In this document: positions 6,703 through 14,489 of the stretch, piece after piece
Layout of the letters: every line of letters begins with the position of its first letter
Numbering within the stretch: position 1 is the stretch's first letter
Assembly: GCA_002388905.1 (NCBI GenBank)
Contig: DGNJ01000062.1
Location: forward strand, 43,643-63,976
Reading direction: 5' to 3'
DNA: 20,334 nt
Source of the DNA: Cellvibrionales bacterium UBA4495
GTDB lineage: Bacteria > Pseudomonadota > Gammaproteobacteria > Pseudomonadales > Porticoccaceae
The notes under the pieces: generated by a model
Told to the model about the DNA's origin: nothing
Database searches by the model: none
The model's input: the letters and a program-made list of their open reading frames with translations, nothing else
Translations under genes and position numbers: made by a program

Positions 6703-8184
6703 CTAGTCTGCCCCGTCGATGGCCGGAAACATGGCGTCGGCCAGGGCAATGATTTCCTCGCGGTCCGCTTCAAGGAGGAAGCCGGCCTTGATGGCGGCAT
6801 CCGTGGCCTCGGTGAACCTGGCCATATAGTCGTCCTTACCCCCCGGGTAGAGGCTCGCCAGTTTTTCCGGTGAAAAGGGCCGGGTGGTGCCGAACAAGAA
6901 GGCAAAGCCGGCGCCCCTTTGATCCAGTCCCGAGAGGATGGCGGTGGGCACGTCGACCCAGGGAGTGCGGATGCCGCCCCTGGCGAGACCGTGCTGGTCC
7001 TTGGCGAGCGTCGCCGGCGCCGTATCGGCGAGCCAGAGCCTGGGGGCTTCGGGCGGCGCCTGGCCGTCCCGGACCCAGCGGTTCAGGTGGTGGAGGGCGG
7101 CGTGCATGATGTAGTGCTGTTGGGGCCCGGCATTGATCGGGAGTTCGGTCTTCGTGCCCATGATCTGGTCGGTGGCGGCAAGCTGGGCGGCCAGGGTGGC
7201 GACAGGCGTTCCCGGGGCGTCCGAAGCGGTGGCCTTGAGCAGGTAGGTGTCGGCGTGGGCGGCGCCGGGGATTTCCCAGAGACGGAAGCGGTCGCTGTCC
7301 GGCTGGCGTGCCTGATGGGAGGCCAGGGTGATCACATCGGTTTCGCTCTGGACGGTCAACACGGGAACAGTGCTGTCCTCGCGGATGCGATAGGCGCCAT
7401 TGTAGTAGTCGGGGTTGCTTCGTTCGGGGCGAATTCCGGAAAGGGGAATGGCGTTGCCGCCCCGGGCGTGGATCAGGAAACCGTCGTAGGCTTTTGCCAG
7501 GGGCGCCACGGCATTGACGTAGGTGACCATGAAAAAGGCGGACTGGGATTCGCCATTGGCGAGCAGGCGTTGTGCCGGCAATCCGCCGAGCACGCCGGTG
7601 TCCGGGTTGCGTATGGCCCGGCCCGCCTGGGCAAAAATGTCGAAGGCGTAGGCGTCGCCGGGATGCTCCAGGGTGCCGTACCGTTCCGGATCGGCTACCG
7701 CCACCGGCTTGATGGGGGTATCCCGCCCGGGCATGCCGTAGAGGCCCGCTTTCTGGGCGGAAACACCCACCCAGGCATAACCTTCCCGCAAGAGGTGCCG
7801 GTGCAGGTAGCCGAAATCCGGGGCGCCGTCGCTGAGGGCGGAGACATTGAGCCACTCAACCACCACGGTGCCGTTGAAGTCCTCCGGGTTGGCGGGCCGT
7901 CTTACCAAAAGCCGCGTCCGGTAGGGTGCGGTGTCCGAAGGGCGGGCCCGGGCCCGGCCGTCTTCGGGCAGGGCTCCGTCCAGGGTGAAACGGCGAGCGG
8001 TTCCACTGAGAAAGAATTCTTCTTCAGTATAACGATGGGCTTTGAGGTCCGCCTCCGGTGCGGGCGCCGTCATATAAGCGTTGCCGGGTATAGGGCCCTC
8101 CACGCCGGGTTCGGGGATGGCGGCCCGGGCGATGGTGGAAAGGCAGAGCACTACGGCTACCAGCAGGGAAATGGTTGATCGCAT
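6703..8184 (-). CDS. Secreted alpha/beta-hydrolase-domain protein
   Basis: A 493-residue exported protein of the poorly characterised alpha/beta hydrolase domain family found in many proteobacteria and actinobacteria. A signal peptide covers about residues 1-21, with a cleavage site of the form ARA-A. The elbow motif is GESQS (211-215), so S213 is the likely nucleophile; this differs from the usual GxSxG and is, to my knowledge, normal for the family. H310 in GAAHAD is the likely base, and the acid is probably E281 or D283 in SETD. The C-terminal ~60 residues add a helical segment ending in AIDGAD. AAAGGA lies 8 bases before the ATG. The gene sits between smpB and ssrA on the same strand, 80 bases after smpB. 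A link to trans-translation is not implied. Substrate unknown; an esterase or lactonase role is only a guess. Confidence 0.85.
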   Translation of the reverse strand: MRSTISLLVAVVLCLSTIARAAIPEPGVEGPIPGNAYMTAPAPEADLKAHRYTEEEFFLSGTARRFTLDGALPEDGRARARPSDTAPYRTRLLVRRPANPEDFNGTVVVEWLNVSALSDGAPDFGYLHRHLLREGYAWVGVSAQKAGLYGMPGRDTPIKPVAVADPERYGTLEHPGDAYAFDIFAQAGRAIRNPDTGVLGGLPAQRLLANGESQSAFFMVTYVNAVAPLAKAYDGFLIHARGGNAIPLSGIRPERSNPDYYNGAYRIREDSTVPVLTVQSETDVITLASHQARQPDSDRFRLWEIPGAAHADTYLLKATASDAPGTPVATLAAQLAATDQIMGTKTELPINAGPQQHYIMHAALHHLNRWVRDGQAPPEAPRLWLADTAPATLAKDQHGLARGGIRTPWVDVPTAILSGLDQRGAGFAFLFGTTRPFSPEKLASLYPGGKDDYMARFTEATDAAIKAGFLLEADREEIIALADAMFPAIDGAD

Positions 8185-8264
8185 GGCGGGTTCCTTTCGT
8201 TGTCGTTATTTGATCCGCGGAGAGGTGAAGTCTAGTCCCGGGCCGGGAGCCGGGCAAGGCGGCG

Positions 8265-8747
8265 TCAGACGGTCTGGCGCATGAGTCGTTGTTTCTGGCG
8301 CTGCCAGTCCCGCTGTTTTTCGGTCTCCCGCTTGTCGTGCTTGGCCTTGCCTTTGGCCAGGGCCACTTCGCATTTGACCATGTGCTTTTTCCAGTACAGG
8401 GCGGTGGCAACGCAGGTATAGCCCTTGGCCTGAACGGCACCGCTGATCTTGTCGATTTCACGGCGATTCAGGAGCAGTTTGCGGGTGCGGGTAGGGTCCG
8501 CATTCACGTGACTGGAGACCGTGGCAAGCGGCTGGATCTGGGCGCCCAGCAGCCAGGCCTCGCCGTCCTTGAACAACACGTAGCTGTCCGTGAGCTGGGC
8601 CTTGCCTTCGCGCATGCTCTTGACTTCCCAGCCCTGCAGGGCGAGCCCGGCCTCGAATTTTTCCTCAAGGAAGTAATCGTGGCGGGCGCGCTTGTTGAGG
8701 GCGATGGTGGATGAGCCGGGCTTCTGTTTTTTCGACTGCTTCGTCAT
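8265..8747 (-). CDS. smpB: SsrA-binding protein SmpB
   Basis: A 160-residue RNA-binding protein that binds the tRNA-like part of tmRNA and brings it to stalled ribosomes. Recognisable blocks are [20 protein letters not shown] (18-37), [19 protein letters not shown] (39-57, the most conserved SmpB stretch), and [10 protein letters not shown] followed by [20 protein letters not shown]. The C-terminal tail is rich in Lys, Arg and Gln; in E. coli it enters the empty mRNA channel. The ATG at 8745-8747 fits the family start ([10 protein letters not shown]). The frame stays open to 8924, but that extension is not conserved-looking. There is no Shine-Dalgarno sequence; instead TATAAT ends seven bases before the ATG, suggesting a leaderless mRNA. 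The divergent transporter gene starts 85 bases away. Confidence 0.96.
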   Translation of the reverse strand: MTKQSKKQKPGSSTIALNKRARHDYFLEEKFEAGLALQGWEVKSMREGKAQLTDSYVLFKDGEAWLLGAQIQPLATVSSHVNADPTRTRKLLLNRREIDKISGAVQAKGYTCVATALYWKKHMVKCEVALAKGKAKHDKRETEKQRDWQRQKQRLMRQTV

Positions 8748-8754
8748 GGCGGGG

Positions 8755-8783
8755 ATTATACGGGTTGCCGTGCGGTTTTGCAG
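8755..8783 (-). promoter_or_regulatory. Candidate smpB promoter placing the transcription start at the ATG
   Basis: On the minus strand CTGCAA (3/6) is 17 bases from a perfect TATAAT (8755-8760). Initiation about seven bases after the -10 falls at or next to the A of the smpB ATG. It overlaps the region used by the divergent transporter promoter. Confidence 0.5.
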
Positions 8784-8804
8784 GGCCGGTGGTCGGGGTA
8801 CAAT
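8776..8804 (+). promoter_or_regulatory. Candidate promoter of the transporter-ratA-rnfH group
   Basis: TACAAT at 8799-8804 is a fair -10 box about 30 bases before the transporter start. The hexamer 17 bases upstream (TTTTGC, 8776-8781) is weak; TTGCAG (8778-8783) is better but at 15 bases. It shares bases with the smpB promoter on the other strand, so the two may interfere. Confidence 0.3.
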
Positions 8805-8832
8805 CGTGCGCAAACTCTGTTGGGGAATGTGG

Positions 8833-10209
8833 ATGGGCGATTCGAGGGAGCGCCTGCACGGTACCTGGGCCAGCCGCTGGACGTTTATTCTGGCGGCCAC
8901 CGGTTCGGCCGTAGGGCTCGGCAATATCTGGAAATTTCCCTATATCGCCGGCGAGAACGGTGGCGGTGCCTTCGTGCTGATGTATCTGGCCTGCATACTG
9001 CTCGTCGGGGTGCCGGTGATGATGGCCGAGGTGATGCTGGGCCGGAAGGGCCGCATGAGCCCCATCAATGCCATGCGTCGTATTACCAGGGAAGCCGGGC
9101 TCCACGGCCGCTGGAATGGCATCGGCTGGATGGGGGTGGTCGCCGGGGTGTTGATTCTCTCCTATTACGCGGTGATAGCCGGCTGGGCGCTCTATTACGT
9201 GGTGAAGATGTCCGATGGTTCGCTTCAGGGGGCCAGTGGCGACGAGGCGGCCCGGCAGTTCGCGGCCCTGCTCGGCGACCCCGGCACGCTGATTTTCTGC
9301 CAGACATTATTCATGGTTCTTACCATGGGCGTTGTGGTGGCCGGCGTGGTGCGGGGCCTGGGCGTGGCGGTGCGCACGCTGATGCCGCTGCTCTTCGTAT
9401 TGCTGGTGGTGTTGCTGGTATACAGCGCCCGGCAGGGGGATTTCGCCGCGGCAGTGGATTTCCTGTTCAGTTTCCGCACCGAGAGCCTGACCTGGACCGG
9501 CGTACTGGTGTCCCTGGGCCATGCGTTTTTTACGCTGAGTCTGGGCATGGGCGCGATCATGGCCTACGGGGCCTATATGCCGGAGCATGCCCCCATCGGC
9601 AAGACGGTGATTACCATCGCCATCCTCGATACTCTCGTTGCCCTGATGGCGGGTATGGCGATTTTTCCCATTGTCTTCGGCAGCCCCGGTGTCGAGCCCA
9701 ACGCCGGCCCGAGCCTGATGTTCCAGACCCTGCCGGTGATCTTCGGCAACATGCCCGGCGGACTCTTTTTCGGGGCCCTGTTCTTCGTGCTCGTTTCCGT
9801 GGCCGCCTGGAGTTCGTCCATTTCCCTGATCGAGCCGGGGGTGGCCTGGCTGATTGAGTCGAAAGGCATGAACAGGGTCACCGCCAACCTGCTGCTCGGC
9901 TTTGTCGCCTGGCTCATCGGCCTGGGCACTGTGTTGTCTTTCAATGTCTGGCAGGGTTACACCCTCGGCGGCGATACCTTCTTCGATATCATGGATTTCT
10001 TCACCGCCAGCGTGATGCTGCCGCTCACCGGCCTGTTTATCGCCATCTTCGTGGGCTGGATCATGAAACCCGGTGTGGTCTTCGAGGCCCTGGGGGACGA
10101 TGCCCCGCGCACATTGCAGGCCTGGCGTTTTATCCTGCGCTATCTGTCGCCCCTGGCCATCGGCGTGATTTTCGTGGTCGGGCTCTACAACAAATTTTTC
10201 CTGGCTTGA
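8833..10209 (+). CDS. Sodium-dependent transporter, NSS (SNF) family
   Basis: A 458-residue inner-membrane symporter of the LeuT/MhsT type that couples Na+ entry to uptake of a small substrate, usually an amino acid. The first helix carries the family signature around residues 12-31 ([20 protein letters not shown], then FPY), which includes the unwound TM1 segment that binds sodium and substrate. [13 protein letters not shown] follows. About eleven further hydrophobic stretches are visible, including a Gly-rich segment ([14 protein letters not shown]) at the position of TM6. Length and the probable 11-12 helix count fit bacterial members; the substrate cannot be read from sequence. The ATG at 8833 is preferred because GGGGA lies 6 bases upstream; the ATG at 8827 is too close to it, and the frame opens back to 8692 without support. 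ratA follows after 12 bases, so the genes are probably co-transcribed. Confidence 0.92.
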   Translation: MGDSRERLHGTWASRWTFILAATGSAVGLGNIWKFPYIAGENGGGAFVLMYLACILLVGVPVMMAEVMLGRKGRMSPINAMRRITREAGLHGRWNGIGWMGVVAGVLILSYYAVIAGWALYYVVKMSDGSLQGASGDEAARQFAALLGDPGTLIFCQTLFMVLTMGVVVAGVVRGLGVAVRTLMPLLFVLLVVLLVYSARQGDFAAAVDFLFSFRTESLTWTGVLVSLGHAFFTLSLGMGAIMAYGAYMPEHAPIGKTVITIAILDTLVALMAGMAIFPIVFGSPGVEPNAGPSLMFQTLPVIFGNMPGGLFFGALFFVLVSVAAWSSSISLIEPGVAWLIESKGMNRVTANLLLGFVAWLIGLGTVLSFNVWQGYTLGGDTFFDIMDFFTASVMLPLTGLFIAIFVGWIMKPGVVFEALGDDAPRTLQAWRFILRYLSPLAIGVIFVVGLYNKFFLA

Positions 10210-10221
10210 GCCCCGTTTTTT

Positions 10222-10665
10222 ATGCTGACCGCGATTGACCGCAGCGCCCTGTTGCCCCACTCGGCCCGCCGGATGTATGACCTTGTCAACGATATCGAGG
10301 CTTACCCCCGGTATATGCAGGGCTGCCACCGTGCCGAAATTCTCGAACAGGGCGAGGACTTCATGCGGGCCCGGCTGGAATTGCGCAAGGGCGGTATCCA
10401 CTACAGTTTTGTTACCCGGAACAGGCTTTATCCCGGCGAGGCCATCGTCATGGAGCTGGACAGCGGTCCTTTCAAGAAGCTGGAAGGGGAGTGGCTTTTC
10501 AAGCCGCTGGCGGAAAATGCCAGCAAGGTGAGCCTTCATCTGGAGTTCGAGCCCAACAGCCGCCTGCTGGGCTTTGCCGCCACGAGCCTTTTTGCCAGTG
10601 TTGCCAGTCACCTGGTGTCCTCCCTGACGGAGCGCGCCGCGACCGTATACAGGAATGCACAATGA
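10222..10665 (+). CDS. ratA: RatA-family START-domain protein (Coq10-like; ribosome association toxin family)
   Basis: A 147-residue protein of the polyketide-cyclase/START fold. The opening (DRSALLPHSARRMYDLVNDI, then EAYPRYMQGC) and the end (LFASVASHLVSSLTERA) match the RatA/YfjG and Coq10 families. E. coli RatA has been reported to block joining of ribosomal subunits; the eukaryotic relative Coq10 binds ubiquinone. Which role applies here is not decided by sequence. No clear ribosome site precedes the ATG; translation may be coupled to the transporter stop 12 bases upstream. The stop overlaps the rnfH start (ATGA). Although annotated as half of a toxin-antitoxin pair in E. coli, the RatA-RnfH order is widely conserved as a housekeeping pair. 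Confidence 0.93.
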   Translation: MLTAIDRSALLPHSARRMYDLVNDIEAYPRYMQGCHRAEILEQGEDFMRARLELRKGGIHYSFVTRNRLYPGEAIVMELDSGPFKKLEGEWLFKPLAENASKVSLHLEFEPNSRLLGFAATSLFASVASHLVSSLTERAATVYRNAQ

Positions 10666-10991
10666 CCGATATTGACAAACTGATTACCGTGGAGGTGGCT
10701 TATGCGCTGCCCGACAAACAGAAGATCGTCCAGCTGAACGTGGAACCGGGGACCACGGCCCTGGACGCGGTCAAGCTGTCGCGCATCGCCGGGGAGTTCC
10801 CGGAGATTAACGTCGACAGTGCGCCCATGGGTATTTTCGGTCAGGCCCTGGGTACCAAGGGGTTGCCGGCCCCCGGCGAGTACCAATTAAAGCCCTGGGA
10901 CCGGGTGGAGATTTACCGGCCTCTGATAGCCGACCCCAAGGAAGTTCGCAAGCAGCGGGCCGCCAAGGCCAGGGAGAAGGGCAAGCCCTGA
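10662..10991 (+). CDS. rnfH: RnfH-family ubiquitin-like protein
   Basis: A 109-residue protein of the RnfH (UPF0125) family with a beta-grasp fold. The N-terminal strand (KLITVEVAYALPDKQKIVQL) leads to GTTALDAVKLS and to IFGQALG, and the conserved end of the fold is KPWDRVEIYRPLIADPKEVR. The tail is basic (RKQRAAKAREKGKP). The family is named for linkage to Rnf electron-transport genes in some bacteria, but it mostly accompanies ratA, and its function is not established. The ATG at 10662 overlaps the ratA stop, with AGGAA six bases upstream inside ratA, so translation is probably coupled. It converges on bamE with only seven bases between the stops. Confidence 0.94.
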   Translation: MTDIDKLITVEVAYALPDKQKIVQLNVEPGTTALDAVKLSRIAGEFPEINVDSAPMGIFGQALGTKGLPAPGEYQLKPWDRVEIYRPLIADPKEVRKQRAAKAREKGKP

Positions 10992-11011
10992 GAAGCGGTT
11001 ACTCGGCTTCT
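10991..11011. terminator. Small hairpin at the rnfH/bamE convergence
   Basis: AGAAGC / GCTTCT (6 bp, 9-base loop) spans the stops of the two convergent genes. Plus-strand sequence after it is only TTCCC, so as an intrinsic terminator it is poor in both directions. It is the only candidate in the seven-base gap. Confidence 0.3.
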
Positions 11012-11379
11012 TCCCTGTCGTTTTCGGGGCGGGGGGAGGCGGCGCCGGAGGGCAGGTAATCGCCCTGGAGGCCGGAGACCTTGTCGTTGTCGAAAAAAAC
11101 GGTCACTCGTTCGCGGACTTCATCGTCATCGCCCTTGTCGAGGCTGTAGAAGTAATCCCAGCGATCCTGATGAAAGGTGTCGGCGATCAGGGGAGTGCCC
11201 ATGATAAACCGGACCTGGGACTTGGACATCCCCGGCCGCAGTTGGTCGACCATATCCTGAGTGATGATATTGCCCTGCTGCACCCTGACCTTGTGAACGC
11301 CGGGGAACTGGAAATAGGAGCAGCCCGCCAGACCCAGGGTGAGGACGAGAGCGATTGCCAGGCGTTTGCTTGGTAGCAT
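10999..11379 (-). CDS. bamE: Outer membrane protein assembly factor BamE (SmpA/OmlA lipoprotein)
   Basis: A 126-residue lipoprotein of the BAM complex, which folds beta-barrel proteins into the outer membrane. The start at 11379 gives a short signal peptide with lipobox LAGC; C20 would be lipidated. The next residue is Ser, consistent with transport to the outer membrane. The SmpA/OmlA domain is seen in [20 protein letters not shown], then [15 protein letters not shown] (the conserved BamE motif) and DRWDYFYSL. The C-terminal tail is acidic. The frame extends back to 11427, but that extension has no lipobox logic. The gene is divergent from fur across a 73-base gap, an arrangement known from Pseudomonas (omlA-fur), where divergent overlapping promoters have been described. 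Confidence 0.96.
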   Translation of the reverse strand: MLPSKRLAIALVLTLGLAGCSYFQFPGVHKVRVQQGNIITQDMVDQLRPGMSKSQVRFIMGTPLIADTFHQDRWDYFYSLDKGDDDEVRERVTVFFDNDKVSGLQGDYLPSGAASPRPENDREEAE

Positions 11380-11387
11380 GTCAGGGG

Positions 11388-11417
11388 TTCCAGTCTGTGA
11401 AGCGAACGTGGATAATA
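11388..11417. promoter_or_regulatory. Candidate overlapping divergent -10 elements of fur and bamE
   Basis: On the plus strand GATAAT (11411-11416) has TTCCAG (3/6) 17 bases upstream and would start fur mRNA about 30 bases before its ATG. The reverse strand of the same bases reads TATTAT (11417-11412), a -10 facing bamE without a clear -35. The two promoters would exclude one another. I do not see a convincing Fur box here. Confidence 0.35.
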
Positions 11418-11452
11418 CCTGTTCCAAAGATCACTTAGAAGAGGGCCGACCC

Positions 11453-11878
11453 ATGCCAGCTGAAAATCAGGAATTGCGCAGAGCAGGGCTCAAGGTCACC
11501 CTCCCGAGGGTAAAGATTCTCCAGATACTGGAAAATTCCGCGCAGCGGCACATGACCGCCGAGGAGGTATACCGGGCCCTGATCGATGCCGGCGAGGATG
11601 TGGGCATCGCGACGGTGTATCGGGTGCTGACCCAGTTCGAATCGGCGGGGCTGGTGGAGCGTCATAACTTCGATCAGGGGCCCGCCGTCTACGAGATCGA
11701 CCAGGGCGATCATCACGACCACATGGTCTGCACCGAAACCGGCGAGGTGGTGGAATTCCACAACGACGAGATCGAGCGGCTTCAGGACCAGATCGCCGAG
11801 GAACACGGTTACCGTGTTGTGGGGCACAGCTTTGTACTCTACGTGAAGCCCCTGGAATCGGAAAAGCCCAGGAAATAG
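11453..11878 (+). CDS. fur: Ferric uptake regulator Fur
   Basis: A 141-residue iron-responsive repressor. The N-terminal winged helix (residues 1-82) contains the recognition region DVGIATVYRVLTQFESAGLV (49-68). Metal ligands are visible: H33, E81, H87, H88 and H90 (GDHHDHMVC), and E101 in VVEFHNDEIE. The structural CxxC zinc motif is reduced to one Cys (C93, C-T-E-T), as in Pseudomonas-type Fur and unlike E. coli. With Fe(II) the dimer represses iron-uptake genes. GAGGG lies seven bases before the ATG. It is divergent from bamE and convergent with recN. Confidence 0.97.
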   Translation: MPAENQELRRAGLKVTLPRVKILQILENSAQRHMTAEEVYRALIDAGEDVGIATVYRVLTQFESAGLVERHNFDQGPAVYEIDQGDHHDHMVCTETGEVVEFHNDEIERLQDQIAEEHGYRVVGHSFVLYVKPLESEKPRK

Positions 11879-11980
11879 CCGATACGGAATCTTTTCAATC
11901 CCGCTTTCAGTTCCGGAGTGGAGCGGCGACATCCCCGGTGCGGCGGGTAGCCGACCACAAAACCTTTGACGAAAAAACCT

Positions 11981-13669
11981 TTATTGCGCCGAAAGGCTGA
12001 GCATTTCCTCGGCATGGGCCTTGGTCTGGGCGGTGATCCGGGCGCCGCCCAGCATCCGGGCGATTTCCTCGACCCGCTGGGCCGGGTCGAGGGTAAGCAG
12101 GGCGCTTTCCGCGCTGTGCGCGCCGCTGGTCTTGCTCACTGAAAGGTGTTGGTGGGCACAACTGGCCACCTGGGGCAGGTGGGTGACGCAGATGACCTGG
12201 CCACGATTGCCCAGTTCCCGCAGCAGTCGTCCCACCACCTCGGCCACGGCGCCCCCCACGCCCACATCCACTTCGTCGAACACCAGGGTGGGAATATCCG
12301 TATGGCGCGCCGCCACAACCTGGATCGCCAGGCTGATGCGCGACAGTTCGCCGCCGGAAGCGACCCGGGCCAGGGGCTTTTTGGGCTGGCCGGGGTTGGT
12401 GCTGACCAGCAGTTCCACGGTTTCGTTGCCCTGGGCGGTGGGTGCCGGATTTTCGGACAGGTCCACGCCCAGTTCGGCGCCGGTCATGGCCAGTGAAGCC
12501 AGTTGTGCGTTCACCGTGTCGGCGAATTTCCCGGCCGCTTTCCTGCGGACCGTGCTGAGTTTGTCGGCGCCGCCGGCCAGAGCCTTGCGCTTTTCCTCCA
12601 CCCTGGCGCGCAGCGTATCAAGGTCCCCTTCGCCGCCACCCAGGCTGTCCAGTTCCTCGCGCAGGCGATGATGCAGATCAGGTAGCTCGGCGGGTAAAAC
12701 CCGGTGCTTTCGCGCCATTTGATAGATGGCGCTCAGGCGCTCCTCGATGCTTTGCAGTCGGGCCGGGTCCATGTCAAAGCCATCGATGTAGCCCTGGATT
12801 TCCCGGGCGGCCTCTTCGATCTGGATGCGGGCATTGTCGAGCATGCCCTGTGCCTCGTTCAGGGCGTCGGAACGCTCGGGCATGTTCTCCAAAAGGGACA
12901 GGGAACGGCCCACGAAGCCCAGGGCGTCCCCCTGTTCATCCCCCTCGCGGCACAGGGCCAGGACCGCGTTGCTGTCGCGGAGAATCTGTTCGGCGTTGGC
13001 GAGCAGTTGCTGGTCACGCTCCAGCTCCGACAGTTCGTCTTCCGCCGGGGAAAGGTCGTCCAGTTCGCCGACCTGGAATTCGAGGAGCTCCCTGCGCGCC
13101 TGGCTCTCGCCGGCGTCCTCTTCCAGGGCCTGGAGCCGGTGCTGGCTGTCGCGCCAGTCCCGGTGCAGATCGCGCACCCGTGCCGCCAGATCCTCGCAGC
13201 CGGCAAAGGCGTCCAGGAGCCGGCGGTGGGTGTCCCGGCGCAGCAGCGACTGGTGCTCGTGCTGGCTGTGGATGTCGATCATCAGCTCCCCCAGTTGCTG
13301 GAGCTGCTGCATGGTGGCGGGGCGGCCGTTGATATACCCCCGGGACCGGCCCTCCCGGGTCAGTACGCGCCGCAGCAGGCAAGTGGCCTCGCTGTCGCCC
13401 TCCACATCGTTGTCCCGGAGCCACTGGTGGGCCGGGGAGTTGCCGGCCAGTTCAAAGACCGCGGCCACTTCCGCCTTGTCGGCGCCCTGGCGGATGCGGT
13501 CAGTGTCGCCCCTGTCGCCGAGGGCCATGCCCAGGGCATCCACCACAAGCGACTTGCCGGCGCCGGTTTCCCCGGTGATGGCCGTCATGCCGGCCCTGAA
13601 ATCCACTTCCAGGCGCTCGACGAGGGTGAAATTGTTGACGGTCAGTGACGTGAGCAAGGCATTCCCCAT
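11981..13669 (-). CDS. recN: DNA repair protein RecN
   Basis: A 562-residue SMC-like ATPase for double-strand-break repair, close in length to E. coli RecN (553). Walker A is GETGAGKS (33-40). The ABC signature region ASGGELSRISLAIQ and Walker B TLVFDEVDVGVGG lie near the C-terminus, with long coiled-coil arms between them (for example the stretch rich in Glu and Arg around 165-230). QHEHQSLLRRDTHRRLLD is the conserved block before the first coil. The start at 13669 keeps the family's opening (SLTVNNFTLVERLEVDF) near the N-terminus. A near-consensus promoter with an SOS-box-like half-site lies directly upstream. It is divergent from grpE and convergent with fur. The 102-base gap to fur has no clear terminator. 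Confidence 0.97.
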   Translation of the reverse strand: MGNALLTSLTVNNFTLVERLEVDFRAGMTAITGETGAGKSLVVDALGMALGDRGDTDRIRQGADKAEVAAVFELAGNSPAHQWLRDNDVEGDSEATCLLRRVLTREGRSRGYINGRPATMQQLQQLGELMIDIHSQHEHQSLLRRDTHRRLLDAFAGCEDLAARVRDLHRDWRDSQHRLQALEEDAGESQARRELLEFQVGELDDLSPAEDELSELERDQQLLANAEQILRDSNAVLALCREGDEQGDALGFVGRSLSLLENMPERSDALNEAQGMLDNARIQIEEAAREIQGYIDGFDMDPARLQSIEERLSAIYQMARKHRVLPAELPDLHHRLREELDSLGGGEGDLDTLRARVEEKRKALAGGADKLSTVRRKAAGKFADTVNAQLASLAMTGAELGVDLSENPAPTAQGNETVELLVSTNPGQPKKPLARVASGGELSRISLAIQVVAARHTDIPTLVFDEVDVGVGGAVAEVVGRLLRELGNRGQVICVTHLPQVASCAHQHLSVSKTSGAHSAESALLTLDPAQRVEEIARMLGGARITAQTKAHAEEMLSLSAQ

Positions 13670-13690
13670 GGCGGTTGCCGGACCCCACTA

Positions 13691-13719
13691 TTTATACAGA
13701 ATCCGGGCCGGGCTGTCAC
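13691..13719 (-). promoter_or_regulatory. recN promoter with overlapping LexA-like half-site
   Basis: Minus strand GTGACA (5/6), 17 bases, TATAAA (5/6), about 22 bases before the ATG. The -10 is embedded in TTCTGTATAAATA, which matches the left half and centre of the SOS box, but the right half (ACAG) is replaced by TGGG. recN is SOS-induced in E. coli, so weak LexA control is plausible but unproven. Confidence 0.6.
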
Positions 13720-13732
13720 CGGGGCCGGTTTT

Positions 13733-13763
13733 CCCTTGAATCTCGCGGGAGCGTCCCAATATA
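13733..13763 (+). promoter_or_regulatory. Sigma-32 heat-shock promoter of grpE
   Basis: CCCTTGAA (13733-13740), 14 bases, CCCAATATA (13755-13763). This closely follows the sigma-32 pattern (CTTGAA, 13-15 bases, CCCCATNT). It lies about 37 bases before the grpE start. No CIRCE element is seen. Confidence 0.8.
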
Positions 13764-13799
13764 CCGCTTGCAGGCAGACATTAAGTAGGGAGGGCGAAA

Positions 13800-14411
13800 G
13801 TGTCCACAGAACAAGGTAGCGAAGGCGGAAATACCCGCGAGGAAAACAGCCGCCGCGAGGAGGAGCAGGCCGCCGAGTCCACGGGGGCCAAATCCGCCGA
13901 GACCGGCAGCAGTGGCCCCGCTGCGGCGGGGGAAGAGGCCGACGTGGCCGCCGCCGGGGACGAGCGCACGAAGCTGGAGGAAGAGGTGAAGGATCTGCGC
14001 GAGCAACTGCTCATGACCCAGGCGGATATGCAGAATGTGCGCAAGCGGGCCGAGCGGGATGTGGAAAACGCCCACAAGTATGCCCTGGAGAAGTTCGTCG
14101 GCGACCTGGTGTCCGTGGTGGATAACCTGGAACGGGCCGTGGATACCATCGACCGGGACGATCCCGCCCAGGAAAAGCTGGGGGAGGGCGTTGAGCTGAC
14201 GCTGCGTGGCTTCCAGGACGTCCTCCAGCGTTACAACGTCGAGGCAGTGAATCCCCAGGGCGAGACCTTCGATCCGGACAGGCATCAGGCCATGTCCATG
14301 GTGCCGGCGCAGGACGCCGAGCCCAACACGGTGATCGAGGTTTACCAGAAAGGCTATACCCTGAACGGCAGGCTCGTGCGGCCCGCCATGGTGGTGGTGG
14401 CCAAGGGCTGA
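13800..14411 (+). CDS. grpE: Nucleotide exchange factor GrpE
   Basis: A 203-residue co-chaperone that releases ADP from DnaK; it works as a dimer in the cytoplasm. The first ~55 residues are acidic, low-complexity and disordered. A long coiled coil follows (about 58-100; LEEEVKDLREQLLMTQADMQ). The C-terminal beta domain carries the family signature around VIEVYQKGYTLNGRLVRPA, followed by MVVVAKG. Translation starts at GTG 13800-13802, with a strong AGGGAGGG five bases upstream. It is the first gene of the heat-shock operon; dnaK begins 78 bases after its stop, with its own sigma-32-like promoter in the gap. Confidence 0.97.
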   Translation: MSTEQGSEGGNTREENSRREEEQAAESTGAKSAETGSSGPAAAGEEADVAAAGDERTKLEEEVKDLREQLLMTQADMQNVRKRAERDVENAHKYALEKFVGDLVSVVDNLERAVDTIDRDDPAQEKLGEGVELTLRGFQDVLQRYNVEAVNPQGETFDPDRHQAMSMVPAQDAEPNTVIEVYQKGYTLNGRLVRPAMVVVAKG

Positions 14412-14416
14412 GCGGG

Positions 14417-14445
14417 CTTGAAAAAGCCTGAACCGGCCCTATATA
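14417..14445 (+). promoter_or_regulatory. Second sigma-32 promoter, in front of dnaK
   Basis: CTTGAA (14417-14422), 14 bases, CCCTATATA (14437-14445). Spacing is the same as in the grpE promoter. It lies in the grpE-dnaK gap, 44 bases before the dnaK ATG. It would allow extra dnaK mRNA over grpE after heat shock. Confidence 0.65.
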
Positions 14446-14489
14446 GCTAGCAAGCGACAACTTTTTTATCGGAATTTGGAGAATTCGGC

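Noticed and set aside
9307..10662. 451-codon minus-strand open frame over the transporter and ratA
   Set aside because: His/Gln/Gly-rich composition with no domain pattern; the plus-strand genes have clear family motifs and ribosome sites.
10222..10991. RatA-RnfH as an active toxin-antitoxin module
   Set aside because: The pair is widely conserved next to smpB, fur and bamE in gammaproteobacteria, which points to a housekeeping role.
11401..11452. Possible Fur box in the fur-bamE gap (GATAAT start)
   Set aside because: Only one of three expected GATAAT-like hexamers is present, and it is better explained as a -10 element.
13741..13800. CIRCE/HrcA operator before grpE
   Set aside because: No TTAGCACTC/GAGTGCTAA pair; the sigma-32 pattern fully explains heat-shock control.
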